Assembly: GCA_937899935.1 (NCBI GenBank)
Contig: CALCOW010000079.1
Coordinates: 1 to 26,616 of the forward strand
DNA from: an uncultured Phycisphaerae bacterium
GTDB taxonomy: Bacteria > Planctomycetota > Phycisphaerae > Phycisphaerales > SM1A02
DNA length: 26,616 nucleotides
Reading direction: 5' to 3'
In this document: in pieces, positions 7,670 through 15,830 of the stretch
How positions within the stretch are numbered: position 1 is the stretch's first letter
Layout: the number at the start of each line of letters is the position of its first letter
The notes under the pieces: model-generated
What the model was told of the DNA's origin: nothing
Databases searched by the model: none
What the model saw: the letters and a program-made list of their open reading frames with translations, nothing else
Translations under genes and position numbers: made by a program

Positions 7670-9337
7670 ATGAAACCATCAAGAACATTCGAGATGCAGC
7701 AGATCGTACTTGGCCTCTTGCGAAACACAGACCGTGTTTTATCTTGTGTTGTGATTTTGCTGTTCACAAATGCGACCTACGCACAGCATCGAAGCGATAC
7801 TCCAAATGCACGCATCGATTCAGCTTCTCAGTCAAAGCTCAATATTTCTGAAGAAGTGAATCTAGTCAAAAATGGCTTTGATGTGGTATGGCATTTATCC
7901 AATGCCACTGAAGAAAACCAGCCTGTGCCAGCGATCGAAATTGGTCCCTTTCACACTGGCCCAGAACTGCATTGGATGAACTTCGCCGTTGATGGCGACG
8001 AGCGCACGTCGACATGGAATGCGGGACAAGTAGCAACCGCGTCTGTTTATCCACGCTGGCTTTATAGCCCTGTCATCGTTGCTTCAAATCAGACTGACAC
8101 TATCGGCTGTTCACTCATGTTTCCGATACTGCAGTACAAACATGACGTTGCATGCTCAATTGAATCAACCCAAAAAAAAGACCATTGGGTTTTTCGTTTC
8201 TCATTTACTGATGCTGATCGACCTCGGCCCTCGCCACCATTAATCTACCCTGCAGAAATGGAGCCCGGTAGCAAGCGTTCGTACACTCTTTCGGTACGGG
8301 TCACTAAAGATCGTGAACTTGCGATCGAAACGCTGGAACCATACCGAGTTTTTTTTCATGATCTCTATGGTCAGATTCGATACCAGCGAGACCCGCGTCC
8401 AGTGCGTGGTCTGCACCTTGCGATGGCGAGCCGAATAACCGAAGACAATCCTGCTGGTTTTATCATGCCTCAGAGCGAACGCCCGGACCTCGTCGGATTC
8501 CGACCACTCGTGAACCAAATGGAACGCCTTCTACGAACTTGGACACGCGTTGTACTTTGGGCGCCCAGTGGTGCCAATGCTGCGACAGGTTACAACTATC
8601 CTTTTCGAATCACCTCTCGATGGCTTGATGAGGATGTGAATGCGAAGGCGATGAATGGTGCGGTCGATGAACTATCAGGCATGACCTTGCCTGATCAAAG
8701 CGCCTGGGGTCTCTGGTGGGGCCACAGTTTGGAGTATCAGCCTTCTTGGAATTCACCTGATGTCACATCACTTGATCTAGATGAGCCAAGACAAGTCGAA
8801 GCAGCGTTTGCTGAACTCGATCGAGCTGCTCAAGCAGGTGCAACGCTCATGGGGCTTGATGCATTTAGCCACAGACACCTTCCTCCTTGGAAGTCCTACC
8901 ATTGGCTCTTGCGTATGCAGCAACGACATGAATCTATGACCTTTATTACAGAGGGTTGCACGGTTGACTTCATGCATACCCTGGCACCAACTTGGATTGA
9001 CAGCTACGCAGCTAATTCTTTGCCAGCGCACAGACAAGGAGATCTTTCGCGTCGCCACGCGCTGGCAGACTGGCTCTTGCCTGGCCATGAGATTTGGGCA
9101 GGAATGCTCTTCAATCGAAAGTCAGAAGCAACAGGCACCGAATTACCGCTACCGATGATGCGACGAGAGATTGCTCGAATCGCTCAATTAGGCTATGTAC
9201 CCGTGATTTTCATAGAAGCTGCCCGCCCAGCTCAGACTCTTCGTGCCACTGAATCAGGGACGCAAGAGGCTCAATCACAGCCAACCACCCCACCAGCCTC
9301 AACTCAGCCTGCCCAGGAGACCGATAGCAGACCTTGA
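7670..9337 (+). CDS. secreted protein of unknown function, possibly glycoside hydrolase-like
   Basis: A 555-residue protein I do not recognise. A hydrophobic segment (about 23-37) ends at ATYA/QH, a good signal peptidase site, so it is exported. Residues 45-230 look like a beta-rich domain. The second half reads like an alpha/beta barrel, with GLWWGHSLEY, AGATLMGLDAF and ITEGCTVDF segments whose Asp and Glu residues could be catalytic; this is inference from texture, not a family match. The last 30 or so residues are rich in Thr, Pro, Gln and Ser and are probably disordered. ATG 7670 is chosen, 2 nt after the glycosyltransferase stop; TTG 7661 and ATG 7694 are alternatives. Lying between a glycosyltransferase and a polymerase, it may trim, modify or export the polymer. 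Confidence 0.72.
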   Translation: MKPSRTFEMQQIVLGLLRNTDRVLSCVVILLFTNATYAQHRSDTPNARIDSASQSKLNISEEVNLVKNGFDVVWHLSNATEENQPVPAIEIGPFHTGPELHWMNFAVDGDERTSTWNAGQVATASVYPRWLYSPVIVASNQTDTIGCSLMFPILQYKHDVACSIESTQKKDHWVFRFSFTDADRPRPSPPLIYPAEMEPGSKRSYTLSVRVTKDRELAIETLEPYRVFFHDLYGQIRYQRDPRPVRGLHLAMASRITEDNPAGFIMPQSERPDLVGFRPLVNQMERLLRTWTRVVLWAPSGANAATGYNYPFRITSRWLDEDVNAKAMNGAVDELSGMTLPDQSAWGLWWGHSLEYQPSWNSPDVTSLDLDEPRQVEAAFAELDRAAQAGATLMGLDAFSHRHLPPWKSYHWLLRMQQRHESMTFITEGCTVDFMHTLAPTWIDSYAANSLPAHRQGDLSRRHALADWLLPGHEIWAGMLFNRKSEATGTELPLPMMRREIARIAQLGYVPVIFIEAARPAQTLRATESGTQEAQSQPTTPPASTQPAQETDSRP

Positions 9338-9412
9338 TCGGCCTATGATTGCCTACCTCACTCTGTTGCCACAGAAGCCACTGCGAAGAAGAGACGACTC
9401 AATAATAAACCG

Positions 9413-10774
9413 ATGGTTGGCCTACTCTCGATTTACCTGATTCTCTGCTCGATTGTGATCCTATGGATCATCATCGTGCAAGCAGCGCGCGGCACCGTCG
9501 AGTTAGCCTCGCTTCGCAACCTCTTCCTCGTTGGTTACATCATATTTCAACTGAGCAGCGCGACCACGAGTCTGTTGTTCGAAGAATACGATCAACTCTA
9601 CATTCAGTACCCCGTCTATACAGGTTTGATCTTCGCATTCCTTTCGACCGTCTTCTTGATTTTCTTCTTTTTCTCTTACCACAAGGGATGGCTGGCCAAG
9701 AGACTCGGACAAAAGGAAGTACGGAATGTCGATATCTCACCAATCGTTCTGATTCTCTTAGCTCTTGCTTTCTGCATTTTTGGTCTCTTTCTACGACTCG
9801 TACTTGGCCAGGTACCAATCCTCGGCGTGCTGACCGCGCAACTTGCTGTGGGTGTCTTTGCCGCAGCCTGTGGATTGGTTGGCTGGGCTTGGGCGCCACG
9901 CCCATTGAATGTACCCATTGCCATCTCTGGTTTCTTGGTCGTGTGCTTCACGTTGGGTGTGCTGCTTATGCAGAGCTTCGGGCGTCGCGAGCTTCTTACT
10001 TGTTTATTGGCATTTGGCTTTGCGTCATATTGGTCAGCATGGCGCTATCTTGGTTTCCAGCGCCTGCTCACACGTCTTGCGGTCATTGGTATACCGGCGC
10101 TGATCTTTATGGCGGTGTTTACTGCCGCACGGGCTGGAGGCGAACGCGAACGTTCGATTGGGGAAACCATAAGAGCAATGTCGAGTGTCGGCGTTTATGA
10201 TTTGAAGGTTGGTATCATTGATCTTCTTTCTGGGCAGTTAGCCGGAGGCAACTCACTCTGGCTCATTGAGAACTATCCAGAAAACTATGATTACATTCCT
10301 CTTCACGCAGTGACCTACTATGTCACCCAGCCAATTCCTCGGGTGTACTGGGAAAACAAACCGAACTCTGTTGGGCGCATCATGGTTGAACAGGGTGAAT
10401 TTAGAAAAGTTGGCGCCAACTACAGCTTGGGTCCGGGAATGATCGGCCATGTGGCGCATGACAATCCTTGGATTGCGGTTTGGCTTTACGGAATAGTGCT
10501 TGGACTTATCTTCCGTTGGTGCGATCAATTCACGAAAACCAACGCCTTAAATCCCATTGTCGTTGTCATTATAGGATCTGGACTTTCGCAAATACTCGGG
10601 CTTGCACGTGGCGAATCAGCGCTCTTCTTGTTTAATGCAACCACATCAATGGTGGGTGCTTGGATCGCTGGTTGGCTGACGGTCACATTCTTCGCTTCAA
10701 TTGGCTGGATGAATCGAACCCCACCAAGGCAACTGCAAACTCCGAACTCAATTCCCGATGGCCTGAAAGCTTAG
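9413..10774 (+). CDS. Wzy-like O-antigen / exopolysaccharide repeat-unit polymerase
   Basis: A 453-residue integral membrane protein with about ten or more hydrophobic helices, starting within the first 25 residues and continuing to the C-terminus. A long polar stretch falls at about 285-350. It contains YYVTQPIPRVYWENKPNS (about 302-319), similar to the conserved PR-x-x-W-x-x-KP loop of oligosaccharide repeat-unit polymerases, which join undecaprenyl-linked repeats in the periplasm. That motif, the topology and the linked GT4 gene support a Wzy-type polymerase; a ligase (WaaL-like) is the main alternative. No good ribosome-binding site precedes ATG 9413. Its TAG stop overlaps the TAA stop of the opposite-strand Mrp gene by two bases. 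Confidence 0.75.
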   Translation: MVGLLSIYLILCSIVILWIIIVQAARGTVELASLRNLFLVGYIIFQLSSATTSLLFEEYDQLYIQYPVYTGLIFAFLSTVFLIFFFFSYHKGWLAKRLGQKEVRNVDISPIVLILLALAFCIFGLFLRLVLGQVPILGVLTAQLAVGVFAAACGLVGWAWAPRPLNVPIAISGFLVVCFTLGVLLMQSFGRRELLTCLLAFGFASYWSAWRYLGFQRLLTRLAVIGIPALIFMAVFTAARAGGERERSIGETIRAMSSVGVYDLKVGIIDLLSGQLAGGNSLWLIENYPENYDYIPLHAVTYYVTQPIPRVYWENKPNSVGRIMVEQGEFRKVGANYSLGPGMIGHVAHDNPWIAVWLYGIVLGLIFRWCDQFTKTNALNPIVVVIIGSGLSQILGLARGESALFLFNATTSMVGAWIAGWLTVTFFASIGWMNRTPPRQLQTPNSIPDGLKA

Positions 10775-11871
10775 GTGACAGAAATTGTCGGCTGCTGTAA
10801 TGAGCCAGCATGGGTCAATACCGAGATGCGGCCCGCTAGATCCTGCGCCATTTGATCTAAGTGCTGTCCAGTTTCAGGGCTGTCATCCCAATTGGCAAGC
10901 GGTGTCCCCAAATCACAGTTCTCTCGAAGTTTACTGTGTATCGGCAAGGTGCCAAGCAATGGAATGTTGAGAGATGCTGCCAGCGACTCGGTACCACCAC
11001 GACCGAAGAGGTCGTACTGTTTGCCGTCATCGCCAACAAAGTAACTCATGTTCTCAACCATGCCCAATACAGTGACACCGAGCTGCTGAAACATACGAAC
11101 GGCGCGCCTGGCATCGTCCTGAGCCACTTTTTGGGGCGTACAAACAACCACCGCACCAGTTAATGGAATCAGTTGAGCAAGCGTTAAAGGCACGTCACCG
11201 GTACCAGGGGGCAAGTCAACGATGAGGTAATCCAGTTCACCCCAATCAGTCTGCAAAGCCAGTTGGCGAAAAGCGCCATGGGCCATCGGGCCACGCCAAA
11301 TCAGCGCTTTGTCTGGTGGCACGAGTTTGCCAATGGTGATTGCTTTGATGCCATGCACATCGAACGGTATCAACTGTTGCCCTTCTGCTGCCGGTGGAAG
11401 GTTATCAAGACCTAACATCGTGGGCATTGAGGGACCGTAAATATCACCATCAAGAAGACCAACTCGAGCACCACTCTTCGCAAGTGCGATAGCCAGAAGA
11501 CTTGAGACAGTCGATTTTCCGACACCACCCTTTCCGGCACCAACGGCAATAACGTGCTTAACGTTGGGTAGTGGATCTGCTCCTTCAGCAGCGCGCTGAT
11601 TAGGCTTGGTAACTTCGGCCGTAAATTCAATAGCCACCTGGGGGCTTGGTGCCCCAGCATTCTTAGCCGCTTTTTCAATGGCGCTCTCAATATCACTACG
11701 AATCTTGTCTTTCAAGGGACACGCGGGTGTTGTCAACTGAATGGTCAGTTCGACGTTCGTACCTTGAACTTTTACGGCTTTAACCATTCCCAAGGTCACT
11801 AGATCCTTCTTTATCTCAGGATCATCAACCGTCTTTAGAGCTTCAAAAATGTCTTTTTCTTTTAAGGACAT
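10771..11871 (-). CDS. Mrp/NBP35-family P-loop ATPase, iron-sulfur carrier type
   Basis: A 366-residue protein with an N-terminal MIP18-like (DUF59) domain (3-85, containing TTPACPLKD with Cys51) and a C-terminal Mrp/NBP35 ATPase domain. The deviant Walker A GKGGVGKST (113-121), DGDIYGPSMP (141-150) and VDLPPGTGD (218-226) are all present. Family members (ApbC, Mrp) bind and transfer iron-sulfur clusters. The CxxC pair that many members carry after ENMSYF is absent: the sequence runs ENMSYFVGDDGKQYDLFG, as in some other bacterial lineages. The open frame extends upstream to 11985, but the DUF59 domain begins properly at ATG 11871 and the extension looks non-coding. Convergent with the polymerase gene with overlapping stop codons. 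Confidence 0.93.
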   Translation of the reverse strand: MSLKEKDIFEALKTVDDPEIKKDLVTLGMVKAVKVQGTNVELTIQLTTPACPLKDKIRSDIESAIEKAAKNAGAPSPQVAIEFTAEVTKPNQRAAEGADPLPNVKHVIAVGAGKGGVGKSTVSSLLAIALAKSGARVGLLDGDIYGPSMPTMLGLDNLPPAAEGQQLIPFDVHGIKAITIGKLVPPDKALIWRGPMAHGAFRQLALQTDWGELDYLIVDLPPGTGDVPLTLAQLIPLTGAVVVCTPQKVAQDDARRAVRMFQQLGVTVLGMVENMSYFVGDDGKQYDLFGRGGTESLAASLNIPLLGTLPIHSKLRENCDLGTPLANWDDSPETGQHLDQMAQDLAGRISVLTHAGSLQQPTISVT

Positions 11872-12082
11872 TGATCTGTTATTTACCCTTCCGATCTCAA
11901 AGAATCTGCCTGTTGTGATAAGCAGAGCCGCCAGAGGCCCACACCACCGCCGGTCTCGATGAACTCTTAATGATAAGCCAAACACCGACTGGGGTCTTCC
12001 CCATCGAATAATGTCCCCTATGGACTAGAATCTGACAACTAGTGGTGCGGTAGAACTTCTCGAGGATCCAAGGAGAATTGCC
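11872..12082. promoter_or_regulatory. divergent promoter region, Mrp gene / Gln-rich secreted protein
   Basis: A 211-bp spacer between divergent genes. For the plus-strand gene, TAGAAT (12026-12031) could be a -10 box, but no good -35 lies 16-18 bp upstream. AAGGAG (12070-12075) is a strong ribosome-binding site 7 nt before ATG 12083. No convincing site for the Mrp gene was seen. Confidence 0.3.
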
Positions 12083-12895
12083 ATGCGTCAGAATTCAATG
12101 ATCTTAATTGCGGTACTTCAGCTTGGGCTCATGACACTCATAGGTACCCCGTTGTTGGCTCAGGCTTCAGAGCCTGAATCACCTACAAACGAACCATCCA
12201 CTCCAACAAGCGATATTGAGAACCTTCTTGGTGGACCAAGTGTCCAAGACACTCCCGCCAACGAACAAGCGGGTATGTCAAACAGCCGTCAAAGTAGACC
12301 GCAGCGCAATCGGATCAGACTTCGCAGTTGGATAAATATCTTGTTTGAACTCGATTTCACGTCGGATCAAGAGCGTGCGATACGCACCATCATGACTGAC
12401 TACCAAGCCAAGATGCGGTCTTTCCAGACGCAACATGGTGCTGCTATTCGTCAGCTCACCCAGGAACTTGCTGAAGTGCAGAAGAGTCAGCCTGTTAATC
12501 AGCAGCAGCAACAAGAATTGCAGCGAGCAATGCAAAAAGAACGCGAATCTGCGCCAAAGCAACAACAATATCAAGAGCAGATTATGGATCTGCTGAACGA
12601 TGGACAGATTAAAGTCTTTCGAGAGAAGTTAGCTCAAGCACAAGCGTTACAAGAGCAGCGACAACGCTCGCGACGTGATCGAGCACCATCAGATCCGATC
12701 ATGTCAAACGATATGGATGGCTCATCGATGTCTCAACCATCGAGTCAGTCACCGGAACCGGTTCGAAACAATAGCAACATCAATCGCAATCGTATTGATC
12801 TAAGAGCTCAGCGTGCATTAGACTTCCTTCGGGCGCATCAATCGGAACGATCTGAAGATGGTTCGCCTACGAATAGCAATTCAGATGACTCGTAA
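12083..12895 (+). CDS. secreted Gln-rich coiled-coil protein, possibly Spy/CpxP-like
   Basis: A 270-residue exported protein. Residues 1-28 form a signal peptide ending near AQA/SE. A Ser/Thr/Pro/Asn-rich linker follows (29-70). A helical core (about 80-195) begins WINILFELDFTSDQERAIRTI, is very rich in Gln and Glu with heptad-like spacing, and contains LNDGQIKVFREKL. This arrangement (an L/F-T-x-x-Q-like start, a long amphipathic helix, then GQ...F) is reminiscent of periplasmic Spy/CpxP-type chaperones, but the exact LTxxQ motifs are not present. The C-terminus is Ser/Asn-rich and disordered. AAGGAG 7 nt before the ATG fixes the start. Function is unproven. Confidence 0.75.
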   Translation: MRQNSMILIAVLQLGLMTLIGTPLLAQASEPESPTNEPSTPTSDIENLLGGPSVQDTPANEQAGMSNSRQSRPQRNRIRLRSWINILFELDFTSDQERAIRTIMTDYQAKMRSFQTQHGAAIRQLTQELAEVQKSQPVNQQQQQELQRAMQKERESAPKQQQYQEQIMDLLNDGQIKVFREKLAQAQALQEQRQRSRRDRAPSDPIMSNDMDGSSMSQPSSQSPEPVRNNSNINRNRIDLRAQRALDFLRAHQSERSEDGSPTNSNSDDS

Positions 12896-12915
12896 GATGA
12901 AGAGCGAGACAAATT

Positions 12916-14538
12916 TCAGTTCAAGAGCAATATGCCAAAACTGATGACCAAGAAATTGTTCAAGGCATGAGCAACCATGGGGCTGATGAGTGAGTCACGC
13001 CACTCTCGCAAGAGTGCAAATGCACATGCCAGCGACATGAGTACTGGAATGGTCACCCAACCTTGCGGGTGGATTGCAGCAAATACAAAAGCACTTACCA
13101 ACGTGCTTAGCAAGATACTCAGCAATAGATTCCACCGCCTTGTGATGCCACGTAAGTGTCGGTAAAACATGCCACGAAAAGCAAGTTCTTCAACTATTGG
13201 CGCGCAAACTACACCAATCAGAAGAATGCTTAAGTACATCCAAACATCAGCGCCGACCATGAGTAGATTCACGGGGTGCAGGGGCTCTTCGACAGACTCG
13301 AATGCACTAGTGTGACCACTTGCCCCAGCTAAAAATTCGGCCTGAGATAACTGCATCAGCAAGAGTGTCAATACCAAACCAATCACCAGCAGTGGCAGCG
13401 CGATGAGGTAACCCGCAACGCCCCACATGACCTCAACCCAGAAAGATTTGCCTGATTTGAATCCACTTTGCTCACAAATGGTCTTCCAACGTACACCACG
13501 AATCAACGGCCATCCAAGCAACCCATCAATACTCATCGCAAATGCGGCCGCAGCCAATAGCAACGAGCCCACCGGAGATGCTTCGACCGCTTTGCCGATC
13601 AAACTGGCGAGCCACTGTAAAAAGGAAAACCACAACATCCAAAACGAAAATGTCTCGACTGAAATGCCATCAAACGAATGATGTGTTAGACGCGTTGCGA
13701 TACCACTTCTCACACGACCAGTGCAAACAAAAATAATTATGAGAACCAGCCCAATAAAACCGAGGATCATGCCCAACAGTGCAAGTGTTCCAAACCCGGT
13801 CGCAATGAAGATGGTGCGTCTGGCTTGGCTCAGTGTCTCTTCACGCTGCTGTGATGAAGTCGTGCTCATCGGACCTTGAGCAAGTGCAAGAGATCCAAAC
13901 CAGCCTAATTGTTGAACGAGCATGTCTTGTTGTTGTGCGTTGAGGGGATTTGCTGATGAATCATAGAGCTGCTCAAGTATCATCAGAACTTCTGACTCTT
14001 GATTTGTTGGTTGATAGCCATCTCTTTGGACTTCTTGATTAATAAACTCAAGTGCGTGTTGCGCATCTTCGGGTGACCCAACGGCACCAATCACGGTCAC
14101 ATAAGCAAGCCTCTCACCAATTGAACCACTCCGAATACCGCGCCTGGCCTCTTCAGTTGCCATTGTCTCGAACTTCGGAAAGAGTTCCGCCGCACCAACG
14201 AGATAACGCCCCTGCAAACCCGTCGCCACTCGACTTCGAATGTCGAGAACCAGAGGTGACTCTGGTGCCGAAGCTTGGTCAGACATTGGCTGGTCCGCAA
14301 CCGTCGTTTGCTCAGTGGCCGGGGCCACTGCAGTCGCATCCGGATCGGGTTGCCCCTGAGGTAGAAACTTCAGGACCAAAACCGCTACGATGATGACCCA
14401 AGCGACCAGTATTCCCAGGCGGGCCAACAATGTCCGAGAATTGGGCTCCTGACGGGTAAGGAACTGCTCATGGGGGCCAGGAAGCTGCTCTATAGGCCGA
14501 TCAATGTGCTCATCATGTGGTGGCCGGTATTGGGTCAT
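12916..14538 (-). CDS. CPBP-family intramembrane glutamic endopeptidase (CAAX protease-like)
   Basis: A 540-residue membrane protein. One transmembrane helix lies near the N-terminus (about 43-62), followed by a roughly 160-residue soluble domain with helical repeats and then multiple helices from about 247 onward. The C-terminal part carries all CPBP/Abi motifs: EELAFR (Glu450, Glu451, Arg455), FAAIH (Phe486, His490) and HALNN (His524, Asn528). This family (Rce1-like) contains intramembrane proteases. It is about twice the length of most CPBP proteins because of the N-terminal helix and soluble domain, which may be a substrate-sensing module. No clear ribosome-binding site precedes ATG 14538. 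Substrate unknown. Confidence 0.9.
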   Translation of the reverse strand: MTQYRPPHDEHIDRPIEQLPGPHEQFLTRQEPNSRTLLARLGILVAWVIIVAVLVLKFLPQGQPDPDATAVAPATEQTTVADQPMSDQASAPESPLVLDIRSRVATGLQGRYLVGAAELFPKFETMATEEARRGIRSGSIGERLAYVTVIGAVGSPEDAQHALEFINQEVQRDGYQPTNQESEVLMILEQLYDSSANPLNAQQQDMLVQQLGWFGSLALAQGPMSTTSSQQREETLSQARRTIFIATGFGTLALLGMILGFIGLVLIIIFVCTGRVRSGIATRLTHHSFDGISVETFSFWMLWFSFLQWLASLIGKAVEASPVGSLLLAAAAFAMSIDGLLGWPLIRGVRWKTICEQSGFKSGKSFWVEVMWGVAGYLIALPLLVIGLVLTLLLMQLSQAEFLAGASGHTSAFESVEEPLHPVNLLMVGADVWMYLSILLIGVVCAPIVEELAFRGMFYRHLRGITRRWNLLLSILLSTLVSAFVFAAIHPQGWVTIPVLMSLACAFALLREWRDSLISPMVAHALNNFLVISFGILLLN

Positions 14539-14594
14539 GGTCGGATCATAGACGGGTCAGTACCAATTGCACCAACTTCCTGCTCCCGCCAACC

Positions 14595-14622
14595 TTGACA
14601 CGCCCCTAGCCCCCGCTATTCT
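14595..14622 (+). promoter_or_regulatory. sigma70-type promoter for rplM-rpsI
   Basis: A consensus -35 TTGACA (14595-14600) is followed, after a 16-bp spacer, by TATTCT (14617-14622), a good -10. Transcription would begin near 14630 and leave a leader of about 95 nt before the rplM start. This is one of the two best promoter matches in the window and sits in front of a normally highly expressed ribosomal protein operon. Confidence 0.6.
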
Positions 14623-14725
14623 CCAGTGCTGCCCAGAGCGAATATCTCTTGCCCTGAGCGATCAATTTCTCGTGATTTTCTGCTTTCTCGCCTCGGGAGC
14701 GGATATGCCCCCAGGAGTTCATGCC

Positions 14726-15166
14726 ATGCCTCGCCAAACCACATTTGCCAAACCTGGAGAGATCAACCGTCAGTGGCATCTCATTGATGCTGATGATCAG
14801 GTCTTAGGTCGACTGGCCACGCAAATCGCGACAATCCTAATGGGTAAGCACCGACCATCATGGACACCCCATGTTGACTGCGGTGACTTCGTGGTTGTCA
14901 TCAATGCAGAGAAAGTTGCACTGACTGGAAGAAAGCGGCTTCAGAAGACATACACACGTTATAGCGGTTATCCCGGTGGTCTTCGAACCATTCCTATTAG
15001 CCGTGTTCTTGAAACACATCCTGAACGCGTCATTGAGCAAGCCGTCAAGCGCATGCTTCCTAAGACTCGTCTGGGCCGTCAAATGTATAAGAAGCTCAAA
15101 GTATACGCTGGTACTGAGCATCCCCACGGAGATGCAAAGCCACTTGAAATGGCCTCTGCCAAATAA
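14726..15166 (+). CDS. rplM: 50S ribosomal protein L13
   Basis: A 146-residue L13, an early assembly protein of the large subunit. Diagnostic segments include WHLIDADDQVLGRLATQIA, the LMGKHRPSWTPHVDCGDFVVV stretch and the C-terminal LKVYAGTEHPH. The open frame extends upstream, but the start is fixed at ATG 14726: AGGAG (14713-14717) lies 8 nt before it and the length fits bacterial L13 (about 142-150). rpsI follows after 84 nt, the widely conserved L13-S9 gene pair, both driven by the promoter at 14595-14622. Confidence 0.97.
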   Translation: MPRQTTFAKPGEINRQWHLIDADDQVLGRLATQIATILMGKHRPSWTPHVDCGDFVVVINAEKVALTGRKRLQKTYTRYSGYPGGLRTIPISRVLETHPERVIEQAVKRMLPKTRLGRQMYKKLKVYAGTEHPHGDAKPLEMASAK

Positions 15167-15250
15167 TGAACATCGCCCCGGGAGTCCGGAGCACTCAGTT
15201 CTTCACCCCATACGTTCCAGAAAGGGACTCCACAGGAGTCTACGAACGAC

Positions 15251-15787
15251 ATGACAGAAACCAACGAAAAAAATGAATCGACGATGAGTGACGCCCCCGC
15301 CCAAAGCGCGCCGGAGGCGGCATCTGCAGAGACTGACAAAACTGCACCTGAAACAACGAAACCTGCGACGCAGACCGAACCCAATAAGCTCCCATCCGGA
15401 CAACATTGGTGGTGGGGTACCGGCCGTCGGAAGGCTGCGGTAGCGCGTGTGCGACTGCGCCCCGGTTCAGGAGATTTCATTGTCAATGAGCGAAAGTACA
15501 ACGAGTACTTCAATGGGGAACGAGATCAGAACGACCTTTTGAGCCCATTAGTCAAAACTGGAACAAAGGGCTCGGTCGACGTTCATGTCAACGTTTTCGG
15601 CGGTGGATGTACTGGTCAAGCTGGTGCCATCGTTTTAGGTCTTGGTCGGGCCTTGAGAAGATATGACGAACGATTGGAACCAACCCTGCGTGACAATGGG
15701 TTCTTAACTCGTGACCCACGCCGCGTTGAACGTAAGAAGCCTGGTCAGCCTGGTGCGCGTCGTCGTTTCCAGTTCTCCAAACGTTAA
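15251..15787 (+). CDS. rpsI: 30S ribosomal protein S9 with long acidic N-terminal extension
   Basis: A 178-residue S9. The core starts at about residue 52 with WWWGTGRRKAAVARVRL, continues through FGGGCTGQAGAIVLGLGRAL, and ends in the canonical KKPGQPGARRRFQFSKR, whose C-terminal Lys-Arg contacts P-site tRNA. Most bacterial S9 proteins are about 130 residues; here an extra 50 or so residues rich in Glu, Ala, Thr and Pro precede the core. ATG 15251 is used with AGGAG (15234-15238) 12 nt upstream, a rather long spacing; ATG 15284 is an alternative that still leaves about 40 extra residues. Downstream of rplM in the usual pair. No terminator was visible after the stop. Confidence 0.96.
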   Translation: MTETNEKNESTMSDAPAQSAPEAASAETDKTAPETTKPATQTEPNKLPSGQHWWWGTGRRKAAVARVRLRPGSGDFIVNERKYNEYFNGERDQNDLLSPLVKTGTKGSVDVHVNVFGGGCTGQAGAIVLGLGRALRRYDERLEPTLRDNGFLTRDPRRVERKKPGQPGARRRFQFSKR

Positions 15788-15830
15788 GAGTCTGGTCTAC
15801 AGAATCTGAACACAAAGATGTTTGTAACGA

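Noticed and set aside
9463..10200. 245-codon plus-strand frame inside the polymerase gene
   Set aside because: It overlaps the membrane protein in another frame and has the His/Arg/Cys/Ser-rich composition of an out-of-frame translation.
11872..11985. N-terminal extension of the Mrp protein
   Set aside because: The extra 38 residues are Arg/Trp-rich and non-homologous, and the DUF59 domain begins at ATG 11871.
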